Assembly (NCBI RefSeq): GCF_012489685.1
Contig: NC_080044.1
Span: 49,538,964-49,602,963 of the forward strand
Direction: 5' to 3'
DNA: 64,000 nucleotides
DNA from: Lotus japonicus
Lineage: Eukaryota > Streptophyta > Magnoliopsida > Fabales > Fabaceae
Shown: positions 46,163 to 58,873 of the stretch, piece after piece
How the letters are laid out: every line of letters begins with the position of its first letter
Position numbering within the stretch: position 1 is the first letter of the stretch
Position numbers and translations under genes: made by a program
Notes under the pieces: generated by a model
What the model was told of the DNA's origin: nothing
The model's input: only the letters and a program-made list of their open reading frames with translations
Database searches by the model: none

Positions 46163-49100
46163 CCTAGGGCAAGAGTGCTAGTAAATAGCTAATTTACGTT
46201 TTAAGGCACGATGGAAACTAATTCCAAAAATCTTCAGAGAAATGTTAGAATTTCTCTTATTCGTCTATAAACGAGTGTTTCGATACGAAACCCTGGAATG
46301 TACGAACGAAAAATTCCAATACTCGGAAGTTTGCCGAAACCGAAACCCTGATAGTTCAGAAACCCTAAAATCAACGGACGATGAAGACTTTTCCCATTCG
46401 GAGCTTCAAATAAAGATTTCATCCGCGTACGCCCACTCTAATCGACGTTCCAAATCTTTCTTCAGAAGGAAGTTTCCGCATCCGAGGTCAAAACCATAAA
46501 GTGCATTTTAAGCCGGTAAACATTAAAAACAATCCCCGAAAACCAAAAATCATACTGATATTTCTTTGAAGAATTAGAAGATTCAGCGGGAAGATTATCG
46601 TGTCTAAAATACATTGGAATCAGTATGAAAAATCGGAATCGTGAAATTCTCATTTTTCCGCATTTTCCATTTCCTATATATAGTTTGAAAAACAAAAAAA
46701 AAACAAAAAAAAAAAAACACTACAAACCCACACACACGGCCGTGAGCTTCTTGGAGGAAAGGAGGAGATTTGATTTTTTCCAATTCTTGACCGATCGTCG
46801 TTCTGTTCGTTGCTACGCGTAGGCCTCGAGGTACTGATGCAATTCCTTACTTCTGATCGTCAATTATGTAGCTTTTCTCTATGTCTTTCTGTGCTCAAAG
46901 TTTTGAGCTTTTTGTAAAACTGTCCAAATAACTTGATTTCAGTGTCTAAACTTATTACCTACGTGCTCTAGAGCATGAATATCCGGTTGTTTTCTGCTGA
47001 ATCTCGCCGAATTGCCGCCGAGTTTCAATTCTGCTCAAAAACCCATTTTTTTACTGAGGTTCCGCTTTTTGGATCAAAAACTCTCGACTGAGCTTAGCTT
47101 TAGTAGGATTAGTTGTTATAAATGTCGTTAGGATCGACCCCATTTAATTTGTTTTTCGAAATTCTGATTTTGAGTTTCTGAGCTAAAAATATTGACCAAA
47201 ATACCCCTGCGACAGTTTTCGACCCGATAATTTTTCTGAGAGTTTCCCTAGCCTAGATATCGCCTAAGAATACCTAGGAATTGATTTAGATCGAAGAAAA
47301 AGTTCGAAAACCTTATTTTCCATAGTGGCCGAAACCTATTTGCTTGGGTACCGTGTCCAAAAATAATTTTTGGGTCTCTATGACCTGAGCCATTGCGTAG
47401 CTCTTTCAATTGTCGAAATTTTGGCGCCGGTTTCGTGTCATTCCGAGTTCTGTAGCTCGAGTTATGCACGTTTTAGCGAATAAAGTGTTTTTGTACAAAA
47501 CTTGAATCGAGTCAAAACTCATCCATTCGGGGAAAGCCCTTTCATACGTGCCTAAATGTTGTACTCTGAAGCTTCTTGAGCTTTGTCGAACATTAGTTAG
47601 GATTGTTTCGACTGTAACGACTTGTGTTGATTCATTATTGTTTTGTTTGCTCAAAGGTTCAATTGTGGAAACTTTGGGATTGACTGAACAAGCTTGTGAG
47701 CGAGACCTACACCGCGAGACTGGAACAACTCGAGGTTAGGGCAACTTACTTACTAGCTATTGATTTCTAGGCGTCGATAAATTCGACTTGAATTTTGCTT
47801 GATATTGAATATTGCTTGTTATTGAATATTGCTTGGGTATTGTTTATCGTTTGAAATTGGAAAATGTTTTCTGGAGGCTTCGGCCGAGTGAACTTATATG
47901 AGACGTGTGTCTCCGTTTTCTGAGAGGCTTCGGCCGTTTACTGGTTTCTGTCTTATCATTTTCTAGTGGATATGACAAGGTTATGTTTACAGCACTGCCT
48001 TATTGATTCATCGCTCGATAGAGCTTGATGTATTTGCGTTTATGATTAAATTGTGCTGACTATATTCATGCATTTTGATGCCACTTTCAGAGTGTAGAAT
48101 ACACTTATCTTCGTCATGACAATGACGGGTTTGTTTTGGGAAGGTTTGTTAGGTCGAACCAAGGTTCGAACCTTTGTTGTTCTAGGGGATCTGGTGTTTT
48201 CTCGGAAAGTTGTTTGGGTTTGATGGGAACTTTGAACTTATAGAGTTTTGGACCTAAAATAATCATAATCTGTTTTATGTAAATAAATCCATAATATATT
48301 TATTAAGAATATAATGCTTTTGATTAATGACGATGATTTAACGGAAAAGACTTAGGAATGAAAGTGAGTTTGGAAAATGGGAATGGGTCGGTGATCCTAG
48401 CTTTGGGAACTTTATTTTGAAAGGTGTTGGAAATGAAAACTGAACTTTGGAATTAACGACATAATGCACTAACTTACGATGGAACACTTTACCTAATAAA
48501 AGAAATATTGTTTTTAAGGGAACTCATTTTATGGAAAAGAATTTGAAGATAGGCTTTAGCCAAGGGTCTGGCGTTAGTAAGGTACCTAGTAGAGTACTCT
48601 TGGCACAACAAGAAGTGACGGTCAGCCGTGTAGAGTTGTATCGTGCCTGTTGATGTCTGGCGTAGCAAGCAGGATGGTTAAACCCGTGGGGTCATAACCG
48701 ACTTGACTATAGCCTAGGTTTCTCGTTGTAGATGCCTTTGGTCAATGAACCAATTTTTACCTGTGAGGACGAGTCGTGGTTTTGATAATCATATTGCACA
48801 CATGCATATACGCGATGAAGTGCCAAGTGGAGTACTTCGGTATAGCAGGAAGTAACGATCAACCATGCAGAGTTGAATCGGTCCTGACTATACCTGGCAC
48901 AACATGAGGTAACGATCATCCATGTAGAATTGTATCGTGCTTGTTGATGTCCGGCATAGCAAGCAGAAATGGTCAAACCATGTAGAGTTTGTACCGTCTT
49001 GACTATAGCCAAAGGTGATAAGCGACGCCCGAGCAGAAATGGTTAAACACGAGGCCAGTGTTACGACCGTCTCGAGGTGCCCAGCCTATAAGTGGCAATA

Positions 49101-50133
49101 CCGTTGGTTTGTCCCGTCGCCAAGCAGAGTGACGTCGTTGATTTGTTCCGTCGCCAAGCAGAGTGACGTTGTTGATTTGTCCCGTCGCCAAGCAGAGTGA
49201 CGTTATTCGGGTTTGTGTCTGCATATTCTGCATTGGCACACCATGCATCTTATTATGATTGACGTTGCATGACATATCATGCACTCTAACTATAATTGTT
49301 GAGATCTGATGATTTGATGTTGATAAACATAGTTATGTGTTTTGATGATTGAATTGTGTAAGAGATTCGATAACATGCTATGTATATACCTTAGGGTAGG
49401 CAATACATGACTTATATGTATATATACAACATATATATATATATATATACCCCCCTTATCGCATGTTGATTGTATATCTATTGTATTCTGTAAGTTAACC
49501 CTAGCGCCTTGGCTTTGTTTGTATGTTTGTGTTTGGGCGGTCAGCCTGCTGCCAGGCGTCCGTCAGCTGGTTCGTGATGATTCGTTGTGCGGGAAAGACC
49601 CAGAGCGAAATGACTATTACTGAAGCTTTCGACGAGGATCCAGACTCCATACCTGATCGAGGAAGGGTCGATGATAGTAGTGTGGTATATGGGTGGTTAG
49701 AGTCTTTTGAGTTGGTTGTTACTGTCATAGCTCTGATTCGTCATTCATATTTTGGGGCAGGGTAGGTCCCCGACACGTTACTTTCGTGTGGTTCTCCGTA
49801 GTTGGGAATCACATGGAGTAGTCGGTTGTAGAGGTCTAGAGGAGGCCATCTGGGGCTGACTATTCCCTTCTGTCACTTGTATAATATTTCGAACTAATTA
49901 TGCTTTCTGAAAACTTGTAAACCTTGCCGTCACTGGAGGATACTCGTGACGATGCTTTTAGTTACAGCAGGACTGTAATAGTATTGTACATTAGTTTATG
50001 TTTATCGCATTTTGGGGTTGAGTCTTTAGTTTAAAATGTTCTTTATTCTAAAACGAAACGAAAAAAAATACCTGCTTTTCCGCTTTATTTTGTTTCAAGT
50101 TACTAAGTGACACCCAGAAATCGGGGTGTTACA
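46163..50133 (+). mobile_element. Tekay-type solo LTR, right piece
   Basis: It continues the LTR begun at 11932 and aligns with 29074 onward of the complete Tekay LTR (shared text such as ttccaaaaatcttcagagaa). It ends cggggtgttaca, followed at once by the tccta duplication. It has no primer site, gag or pol. It includes three 34-bp minisatellite units (49110-49205) and a TA-rich run near 49430-49450. Confidence 0.9.
49110..49205 (+). repeat. 34-bp minisatellite in solo LTR (3 copies)
   Basis: Units containing gtcgccaagcagagtgacgt, homologous to the seven-copy array at 31685-31925. Confidence 0.92.
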
Positions 50134-50218
50134 TCCTACATGACATTCATTGAGCTTAATTTTTAAAATTATAGTCTTAGACTCTTATTAGCCTATATTA
50201 ATTGGAGATCATTGATTT
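50134..50218 (+). pseudogene. hAT copy C, right piece
   Basis: Continues copy C after the solo LTR (acatgacattc...) and stops at gatcattgat, the same point where B and D are truncated. It meets copy D tail to tail. Confidence 0.75.
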
Positions 50219-50996
50219 TATCCTCGAAGCACATATGATTATTTTGATCCATTAATATTTGAGAATCAATGATCTCCAATATATGCTTATAACTAGTTTA
50301 AAGAATGTGAAAACAAAACAAATAACTGAATTAATTCCAAACTAAGTCTAAGATTATAATTTTAAAAATTAAGCTCAATGAATGTCATGTAGGATGTACC
50401 CTCTCAAAACACCAATGAAGTTAGATTTAATCATTTCCTTACACTTATCCATCTTTTCATAAATGTATCTCATGGTTGGCTTCTAATCTGAATCCACTTT
50501 GCGCAACAAGGTTATAAGTGGATAAGCACCCCTCAAACAATTCAACGTATCTTTCAAAAACCCCTTATCAGTAACTAATTCTTCAATAGATTTCTCATCT
50601 TTAGTCTTCGCAAACCGACTACCTATCCATTCTTCAGAGTTAAAACATTTTTCACAATGCATTTTTATTTCTGGCAAGCATCCCAATGTCAAGTAAGAAG
50701 TAGCAAAGCGTGTAGCCCCGGGTCTAATCAAATCACCATCTTTAGTATAGTTATGCAATAGACTTATACTACCAACCCTGGCATAAATGAAATTGGTTAT
50801 TTCCTTACCATGCAATTCTCTCTTTGTGAAGGGGTATCTTATTCTCAAAATCCTATAGCATTAGGTCTATGCAATGAGCTACACAACGTGTCCAATAAAG
50901 CTTCTTCCTCTTTTGAATCAACACATCACCAGCTTCCTTGTAGTTTGCAGCATTGTCTGTGACAATCTGAATCACATTTTCCTTAGCAGCATCATT
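50219..50996 (-). pseudogene. hAT transposase fragment (copy D, left piece)
   Basis: The minus-strand frame at 50848-50483 encodes a 121-codon central part with GKEITNFIYARVGSISLL, RPGATRFATSYLTLGCLPE and a GSRFAKTKDEKSIEELV block. It ends at a stop in the VDSD*KP region. Beyond it the gene continues to the truncation at gatcattgat plus about 60 bases shared with copy B. The other side is cut at 50996 by the next solo LTR and continues at 60782. Confidence 0.82.
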
Positions 50997-52802
50997 TGTA
51001 ACACCCTCTAATCCCCTTGTTTATTTTAAACACACATCAGAGTGATTATACGCATATTCAAAGAGAGCATTACAAAAACATTCCAAGACCACATATTTCC
51101 TCAATAACATATGTCACGTTCTCAAACTTTAGATCAAAACATTTCATAAAATAATCATACTTTATCTTTTATGCATTGCACAGCGGAATAAATAGAATCA
51201 TTAAAAATCATCTTCCAGACATCAATAAAAATTCAGTAAAAAAGTATAGGCACTATGGCCATCCAAAAACATCAACTCCATGTAACTCAAGTTTACAAAA
51301 GAAAGAACCAAAAAGTGTTGTCAACTACTCTCATCAAAATAATTTATTTAACCACGTCCCCCAATGTTACATACAGAGCAATTAACCCTCATACTACTAA
51401 ATAACTGTCTAATTAACAGTATATAGCTCTATGTCTACTTCTCATGAGATGCTCCACTAGCACATGTACGTGTACGATGTCACATAGAACATCATTCCAA
51501 CAGAAGGGTGAGAACTTCATCATATAATTAAGCATAATAACAGGTAATGGAAGAACAATATAGAAGTTTACATTATAAATAATTTCTCTTCACAATTATA
51601 CTTTCCTTACTCATTATTTCCAAAGACAGTTCTACATAGCAACTTTGTTCCACAATATAATCTTTAACAAAGTAAATGTTATCCAAATTTTTACTAACAA
51701 CATCATTCACAGATATTCACCAACAACAACTATCACAGTTCTTTTAACTCTTCCATCACATAGGACCACTAAATGTGTGACTCTAATGCACTTGCATGTG
51801 GTACCATTTGTTAACCTTAGCGGTATCACCGCATCCACACAGTTAATCACCAAATAAAGTCTATCAGACTTCCAGAACTACCCCAGTTTATGGACATTCT
51901 CAAGCCCCGAAGTCACTAGCAGACATACCTCTATCACCGGGTTCTGGGACACTCTCTAGCACCGCAGTAACTAGCAGACATGTCTATTGACTTTATGAAG
52001 TGTATTTGTGCAGACATCTCAACTCTATACATGCATTATATAGCCTATTTCTTCATCACTTTCCATAATGAAAATCTCATCATATTTGCTCAAACAACAC
52101 TTCAACCTGTTATCAAATAATCACATTTGCAAAACAGCAATACAACAATTCTCACTTCATCAACAACCAATTCCAATAATTCACCTTATTGAATTCAAAA
52201 TATTCATCTTCACCAATTCAAATAAATCACCATAATCCATATATCCAAAATCCAAAAGAGTACCCAAATTAAATAACAGATACAGTAATAGTTTTCTGAA
52301 ACAAGTACAGGAATCCGTTTTCTGAAAAACAGAAGGTACATCGGTCACAAAAAACGATCTCCAGGACTCATTACTAAACCACAAATTACGTTCTTTACAC
52401 GCCTGGAAAGCTGATTAAAAACCCTACAATTTCTTAGTTTACCAAATTTTCATTTGAACGCTAGAACTGGGTGATATCGGGCCACAAAGTTCGCTGTCTA
52501 GCACAGAAACGGACATAAACACTTCTACCTCAAATCAAATTTCGAAAATTTCGAGTTCAGGGTTCCTAGGCATGGCTCTACATCAACCTATCATCATACT
52601 ACAATTATAGGATAAAGCTCACACCCTTACCTTGATTGATGATAAACCCTAGTTCCCTTCCTTTCCTCTTCCTTCTTCTTCTTCACGTTTTTTTTCTTCT
52701 CTTCTTCCTCTGTCGTTCTTTTCTTTTCTTTTCGTTTTTCCTCTTCCTCTCTAACCCCTCTTCTCTTAACCTAATCTGATTTCACTTAAGGGCTTTAGTG
52801 AA

Positions 52803-53125
52803 TGTTCAATCCTAGAACATAGAGATAAGGTACAGTACCCATAGTGAGAGGATCGTGATGTGAGAATCTAGAGAGAGTTTTAGAGTGTAACCGCTTAGAG
52901 AGAGAGAAAAAAACTGAATTTCAAGCTTGTATTTCTCAAATGAGCTAAGAGTCTCTTACAATTGGTAACCGTCCCCTATTTATAGATTTAGGGGTTGGGC
53001 TTGGCGCCCCTAGCTTCTCTTAATGGGCCAGTTGGGCCTCCCGGGAGAAGGCCCAATTTCCTGGCTCGTATGTCGCCCCGGGCTGGCGCGCCTGGGTGAG
53101 GGACCCTAGGGTCTCGCCCGGTCCA
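52803..53125 (-). repeat. Tat-like 3' LTR
   Basis: A 323-bp copy with TG...CA ends, same length as the right LTR. No convincing polypurine tract is seen inside its inner edge, which is unusual. Confidence 0.88.
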
Positions 53126-53774
53126 CAAGTCCACAAGACACCGAGCTCGAAGCATGAGAGCTGAGTGTGTCTTTTAAGAAAAAAAACATAAGGCGACGAT
53201 CATGAGTAAGCTACCTAAAGCCGAAGTCTAACGACTTAAAACAATTGCCAACATGGCTTGATAACTAGAGCCTAAGACTAATTCTTTGATTTTCCTAACG
53301 TATTCCTTCGATCCCACGAGTCCACAAGCTGGCTCGTGGCGACAGCGCTCGGATCCCTCGCCCTGTTCCAGCAGTGATTGTCGTGGACCATGATGGATTG
53401 ACGCGTGTCATCCACATGTAACGCATTAGAATAACACAAAGCCCAACGAATCTACAAAATCTAAACCGCTATCTCCGATATGTCCCTTCAAACCACAATA
53501 AAGCCTGTCAATTTGAATTGAAACCAATGAACTTCAGCAGTTGCAACTTTTCACTTATTGTGTCGTTCCCATTCCCCCAAAAACTGCGTCACGTTCTCCC
53601 AGTGTAATCATTTCACCTTACCATGATGAGACACGATTTCCCAACCGCTACTCACTTTAACTTTTAAATCCCCCTTGCTCTATCATTCACCACTTCTGGA
53701 ATCCTCATAACCTGCCAAAATCGACACCCTAGCACCCTATCCCATCTTCACTCCACCATTTTCCTTTCGCAAGA
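53126..53774. other. Non-coding 3' region of the Tat-like element
   Basis: No ORF of note. It presumably contains the promoter and leader of the antisense gene that starts at 53775; I see no convincing TATA box. Confidence 0.5.
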
Positions 53775-56233
53775 ATGACTTCCCCACGCAGTACTAAAAA
53801 ATCTTCTCGATCCCGAAGCACGGCTCCTGTGCCTTCGCCTCCAGTTGACCTTCCTCCCTCCGGAGGACTTCCCCTGGGCGAGGGGGAAATCACCGCATTC
53901 TGGCGCCTGGTGTTTGCAACCCTTCTAGAGTCCGCAGATAAAACCCCCGTTCAAAAGACCATTTGTCAAACCTCTGAATTTTCCTCCGATGAGTCTTTCA
54001 CTGAGATGGCCCGCCAGGACGGTGGGATTTGTTTCGAGAAATCTCTCGAAGACGTTCTTGTCACCGGCAGGTGCCCATCGATTCGCCAGCCCTGGCAGCA
54101 CCGTGCGGTTGACCATGGTGTGGAGAGACCCCACTTCTTTTATGTCTACGAATATCTATTCCTCGACCTGGGAATCAAATTGCCTTTCTCCCCCTTCCTC
54201 CGCCAAGTTATGAGGGACATCAATGTGGCCCCCTGCCAACTCCACCAGAACGCCTGGGACATCTATTCCTTGAACCACAAACCGCCCACTTCTTTTACTT
54301 CTACGTCGTGGAGCCGAAGTCTTTAAAAACCAAAACCCCAGGGTGGGTTTCCCTGAAATCACGCACAGGCCGCCAGTGTCTTCACCCTTACAAGAGCAAC
54401 GTCAAGATGGGGCCTGAGCGCCGGTACTTCCGCATAACCGTGCATCCCACTTACCCTGAAGCTTTCACCCTTCGGGACGGGACTTCCCTGTTTCCCTTCT
54501 ACTGGAGCAAGGGCCCCCGCGTTGTTCCGCTGCCATCAGACGCGTTGCTGAGTGATGAAGATAAAATCGTCCTTAGCTTTCTTGTTGGGCTTCCGGTCCT
54601 TGAGTTCTCCCAATTACTCGAGGCCCCTCGCAAGAACACCCTTGGATCATTCCTAGGAGGAATGAATTTCACTAAAGTCGAACTGGAGCATGCCCTGGCC
54701 GCCAAAGCTTTCGAATTTCCTCCCGTCTTCAATACTAATGGAAGTAAGAGAAAATGAACTGTTGTGGATGCTGACACCGAGACCACCGTCCCTACCTCAA
54801 AGAAACGGGTACGAGGGTCCACATCAGTTGAGCCTGCGCCAGGATCCACAGTCAACACTGCCTCTCCTGATGCCGGCGAGGCAACGCCACACATTGCAAC
54901 TCCTGAGTCCAACGAGCCAACGCCTGATGCCGCCATTCCTCCTGAGACTGACGAGCCGGCGCCGGGCTCTACCAACAACACCGCTCTCCCCTCCTTAGCG
55001 GAAGAATCCCACAAATCCAAAGAAGCTGATCTTGGCACGGACGGAGGAACTAGAGCCGCTATCCCTCTGCTAAAGAAGAAAAAGAAGAGAGACAAGGGGT
55101 TCAAAACCGACAAGTCATTTGTTCCTCGCCAGGGCGAGGACGATCCGAATCCCAAGGGCGAGGTGGAACCCTCGCCCCTTCTCAAGGAGACTCCTATTGG
55201 TCAAGGTATCTCTGAGAACGCCGCTTCTGATCCCACTCAAACAACAACCCCTTCTGACCATACATCCCAACAAGCTGAGGTAAGCTCACCCAGGGCCTCC
55301 CCGATCCACGAAGTGGTTCGTAACGACAAGGATCAAGCTCCTGCCGTCTCGCCTTCTCCTCGCCCCTGTTCTCCTGTCGTAAGCCATCTGAACGCTGTCG
55401 AGAAAGAGAATTCTCCTCCAAACCAACAACCTACTCCTGTCGACTTTATGATGTCTGATCCCTTCTTTGGCAACATGAGAGGAGCTGAGAATTTCGACCT
55501 TGATGGCGTGGCAGAAGAAGCCATCTCGAGTCTCCTACGCGCGGGGTGCCTCTTCGCCCAGTTATCCCAGGATTCGGTCTCTACCGCTGAAGTTGAAGAG
55601 CTCCGCCGGAAGGCTGAGAGTTATCGCCTTGCTACACTCGAGGCGTACGGAGAGCGTGACAAGTTTTTGACTCAGGTGACAGCCCAAATAACTAAGCTGA
55701 CCAACCTGGGAATCGAGATCAGCAGTCACGAGGCCGAATTATCCGCTTGTGAAGAGAGAATGGAGGACTTAAAGGACGAGCGGGACGACTTGCAGAAGGA
55801 GTTGGAGGCGAAGACCGAGGCAATCGCCGTGAGTAGGGCCGCCTGTATTGTCAAAGATAAGGAGATTACGTCTCTACGCAGCGAGTTGGCGTTGTCGAAC
55901 GAGTCTCTCGCCGAGGTGAGGAATCAACTCGCAGCAAAAACCAAAGCTGTTGCGGAGATGGAAACCCGGGCGGTCTCTGAATCCAAAACTCTTCGAGCGA
56001 GGTTGGAGGTCGAGGCTGCTCCTGAGGCTGTGGACGGGCGCAGCCACGGTTTCTTCCTTGCTAAAGCCCAGGTCCAGTACCTTTATGAGGGAATAGATCT
56101 CAGCGGAATGGGAGCCTTCAAGAAGATTACGCCTGAGGGTTTGGTCGGCCTTGATGATCCTCCAGGCTTCGACGCTGCGTACTTTGCAGCTGCTGAAAAC
56201 GCAGGGAAAGCGGAGAACGTTTATATAATTTAA
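53775..56233 (+). pseudogene. Antisense extra gene of Tat-like element (PF04195-type), broken
   Basis: Three plus-strand pieces form one ancestral ORF of about 800 codons. Piece 1 (53775-54326) and the start of piece 2 (54308-54757) contain the 'putative gypsy type transposon' domain, with KLPFSPFLRQVM, the CQLHQNAWDIY segment and RRYFRITVHPTYPEAF. The frame changes near 54290. A TGA at 54755-54757 separates piece 2 from piece 3 (54764-56233) in the same frame. Piece 3 has a Pro/Thr/Ser-rich acidic part, then a long coiled coil (its residues about 275-415) and a C-terminal GMGAFKKITPEGLVGLDDP segment. It runs opposite to gag-protease of the host element. The function of this family is not established. 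Confidence 0.75.
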
Positions 56234-57083
56234 ATACTCTGTATTGATTTTCCCTTACCTCTTTTGTAACTAATATTGCTTCGTGTTAATGAACAGAATT
56301 TCGTTGCAGTTTCGCTTGTCTTATTTTATTCACCGCCCTGCCATTTTTCCTCCATGTGTTCGTTTTACGCCTTTGGGTTTAGCCTTCGTGTAGCGATTTT
56401 GAGTGTGTGCCAAAGAAAACTAGGACTTTTGCTCAGTTTTGAACCGAGGCTTTATTCACACTGTATTTCCCGTAAGATCAGGTGTGGCCTTGCCAGTTTT
56501 GTCCGGGCAAGGACTTATGACTGCTTGGGACCCAATGGCCATATGGGTTGCCCGAGACTTAGCCTAGCTATGGGTTCTCACCCATATTTTGGGGAGGTTT
56601 TGCTCGCCCATATTTCGGGGAGGCTTTTGGGATAAGTAACTTATCCGCACACATCGCCAACGAGTAATCAGCGGTTCGCACTGGACTTTCCTGAGCGATC
56701 CCAGACATCAAGGTCGTGTTGGGATCGCCACCTTCAGGGAATTTTTCCCACCAGGCGACCGTGACATTTTGGTTGAGTTGCTAATCGTGTAGCAGCGGTT
56801 CGCGCCAGACTTTCCGGAGCGATCCCCAGACATCAAGGTCGTGTTGGGATCACCACCTTCAGGGAATTTTTCCCACCGGGTGACCGTGATAATTTAGTCA
56901 AGCTAGGAGTATTGTTGGGCATATCCTTTTTGTATTTGATTTGTAAAAAAATTTTACATTCGAGGGATGCCTCGTTAAAAAACTCTCGTGGTGGAGAAAA
57001 AGAGTGCATCTTTATTTTTGTCCTAGTTCTTCAATCCTCTCGCCACGTCCTTGCTCCTGTCTTTGCCCCCCCCCCCCCCCGGA
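56234..57083. other. Intergenic region of Tat-like element with a 124-bp tandem duplication
   Basis: Contains no credible gene. Two units starting gcggttcgc at 56671 and 56795 repeat about 98 aligned bases each (gatc..ccagacatcaaggtcgtg...). A C15 run lies at 57066-57080, a likely slippage or assembly-error site. Confidence 0.75.
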
Positions 57084-57890
57084 TCAGAGCACCACGCCGA
57101 GCACCTCGTCCTTCGTCCCCGATGTGCTTGCCTCCCATTTGTTGTCATTGCGAGGCTGATCCCTTCGCCAGCTCGCCCCACAATAGCGCAGAACTTCTCC
57201 TATCTTACCTTTCTTCTTGCCGCGCTTAGCTGCCCCAGGTTTAACAATTGTCGCCCCTACTGGTTTCCAATATCCTGCTTTTCCTTTTCCTTTTCCCTTA
57301 TCCGCGCGACGGCAGGCCGGGCTCCTTTTCCCTACCTTTGGCTTTTCTCGAGGTCGCTCAAGTGCCTTGTGACCACCTCGTTTGCCGCCCCCGCGCTGAA
57401 AACTCTGCTGCTCCGTTACTTGCACCACTGTCCCTTTTTCCTTTCTCCTTTTTTGGCCCGTCCCCAAGAGAGTCGGCTTCCTGAATCTTGGCAGCCCCCA
57501 AAACGTCGCATCCTTCTGACTCCAACTAAAGAGGTCAAGGTTGTCCTCTACTAGCTTTTCCAGGCGCCTTTCTTGATTGGTCGTGAGCCTGGGCTCGATT
57601 GCGTGCATGCCTCTGCTGAATTTATACCTCTCCAAATCTTCTATTATGTTCGCCCAGCGCTCCTCTACATGTGCATCCATGAATTGTCTGTCCCTTCCTG
57701 TCCTGTCATCTAGCCTTCTCTGACCTTGGCTGTTCCACAACCTTTCTATCTTTCGATTGATCATCTTCTCCAACCTTCCTGGTCCGTTTCGCCCCTGATC
57801 CTGCACGCCCGGGCCATCTTGTTCGCCCTCTAAAAGCTCAATCTCGTGGCACCTGTGCCCCTCGCCGGCCCCTTTTTTCCATACAAACAA
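57084..57890 (-). pseudogene. pol: Remnant of Tat-like pol: pre-RT segment plus unassigned C-terminal part
   Basis: The minus-strand frame includes IEPRLTTNQERRLEKLVEDN and LDLFSWSQKDATFWGL, which corresponds to the segment just before the Ty3/Gypsy RT domain (usually ...FAWS..DMPGI). After that the frame continues in basic sequence with no RT, RNase H or integrase motifs, so the rest of pol has been deleted. Part of the remainder (KGKGKAGYWKPVGATIVKPG) is unrecognised. Confidence 0.6.
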
Positions 57891-58873
57891 AGGCAGTTGT
57901 TATAGCACTCCCTTGCTCTCCTCTGATCAACCGCGATTTTCCCCACCTTTCCGCAGATTAGAGGGTACTTCACCGCCAGGTGAGCCGTTGAAATCACCGC
58001 GCAAAGACGGTTGAGCGTATTCCGTCCGATAATGACATTGTATGATGCCACAACCTGCAATATCAAATACCTTACACGCAGAAGCTTGGCGTTTTCATCA
58101 ACACCAAAAACAGTATCCAAATCCAGGTAGCCGCGCACCCAGACCTGCTCTCCTGAAAAACCTACCAGGCTCCCAATGTATGGCATCAAGTCCTTGTCTG
58201 TCAAACCCAACTGATCAAACGCATCGCCATAAATAATGTCTGCAGAACTTCCCTGGTCCAAAAGAACTCTTCGCACATTAAAGTTGTTGATTCTTACCAT
58301 TACTACCACAGGATCGTCTTTATGTGTCTTGATCCCCTCAAAATTTGCTAATGATATCACGATATCTGGGTGATGAAAACCAAATGGGGCTTCATACTCT
58401 CGTACTGACGTCATTGCCCTTACATTCCTTCTTCTCGCCGAGGCTGTGTCGCCACCTCCACCAAAGCCACCCGCGATCGTGTTTATCGTCCCAACTGGTG
58501 GCTTGAGATCTTTGTTGAAGGTTTCCTCCGCCCCCTTCTTCTTTATTGTCAGCGTTTCTTTCTTTTCAGAAGTCGGCATACGACGGCGATCGTCCGGCCT
58601 GCGATCATCTTGCTGGCGATCCCCTTTATATCGATTCCCTTGTTGTCGCTCGCCGCGCCAACAGTCACCGCGGTCGTTTAATTGCAAGCGTCCCGCCCGA
58701 ATGAGCCTTTCAATCTCGTTCTTTAAGGGGAAACAATCCCCGGTGTCGTGACCCGCCGAGCGGTGGTACTCGCACCACTTTGTTTTATCCGTCGCCACTC
58801 GAGGCGGGTCGGTCTCCTTCTCGCCTTCCTCGACCGCATGTGTCGCCTTGACCTCCCGAAGTAGTTCTGTCAA
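57830..58873 (-). CDS. Tat-like Gag C-terminus and aspartic protease, 347 codons
   Basis: The frame starts after the gag domain, has a zinc-knuckle-like CEYHRSAGHDTGDC near residues 33-46, and then a basic linker. The retropepsin domain follows, with DQGSSADIIYG (active-site Asp) and the later YNVIIGRNTLNRL segment. Such a CxxH..C then DxGSSAD layout is typical of Tat/Retand gag-protease. The frame ends at 57830 and pol continues in another frame from 57890. Upstream gag is in a third frame, so this is an open piece of a dead polyprotein. Confidence 0.75.
   Translation of the reverse strand: MTELLREVKATHAVEEGEKETDPPRVATDKTKWCEYHRSAGHDTGDCFPLKNEIERLIRAGRLQLNDRGDCWRGERQQGNRYKGDRQQDDRRPDDRRRMPTSEKKETLTIKKKGAEETFNKDLKPPVGTINTIAGGFGGGGDTASARRRNVRAMTSVREYEAPFGFHHPDIVISLANFEGIKTHKDDPVVVMVRINNFNVRRVLLDQGSSADIIYGDAFDQLGLTDKDLMPYIGSLVGFSGEQVWVRGYLDLDTVFGVDENAKLLRVRYLILQVVASYNVIIGRNTLNRLCAVISTAHLAVKYPLICGKVGKIAVDQRRARECYNNCLCLYGKKGPARGTGATRLSF

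Noticed and set aside
57051..57554. 167-codon plus-strand ORF in the Tat-like element
   Set aside because: Shadow of the minus-strand pol remnant; low-complexity Leu/Ser/Pro composition and starts in the C15 run.
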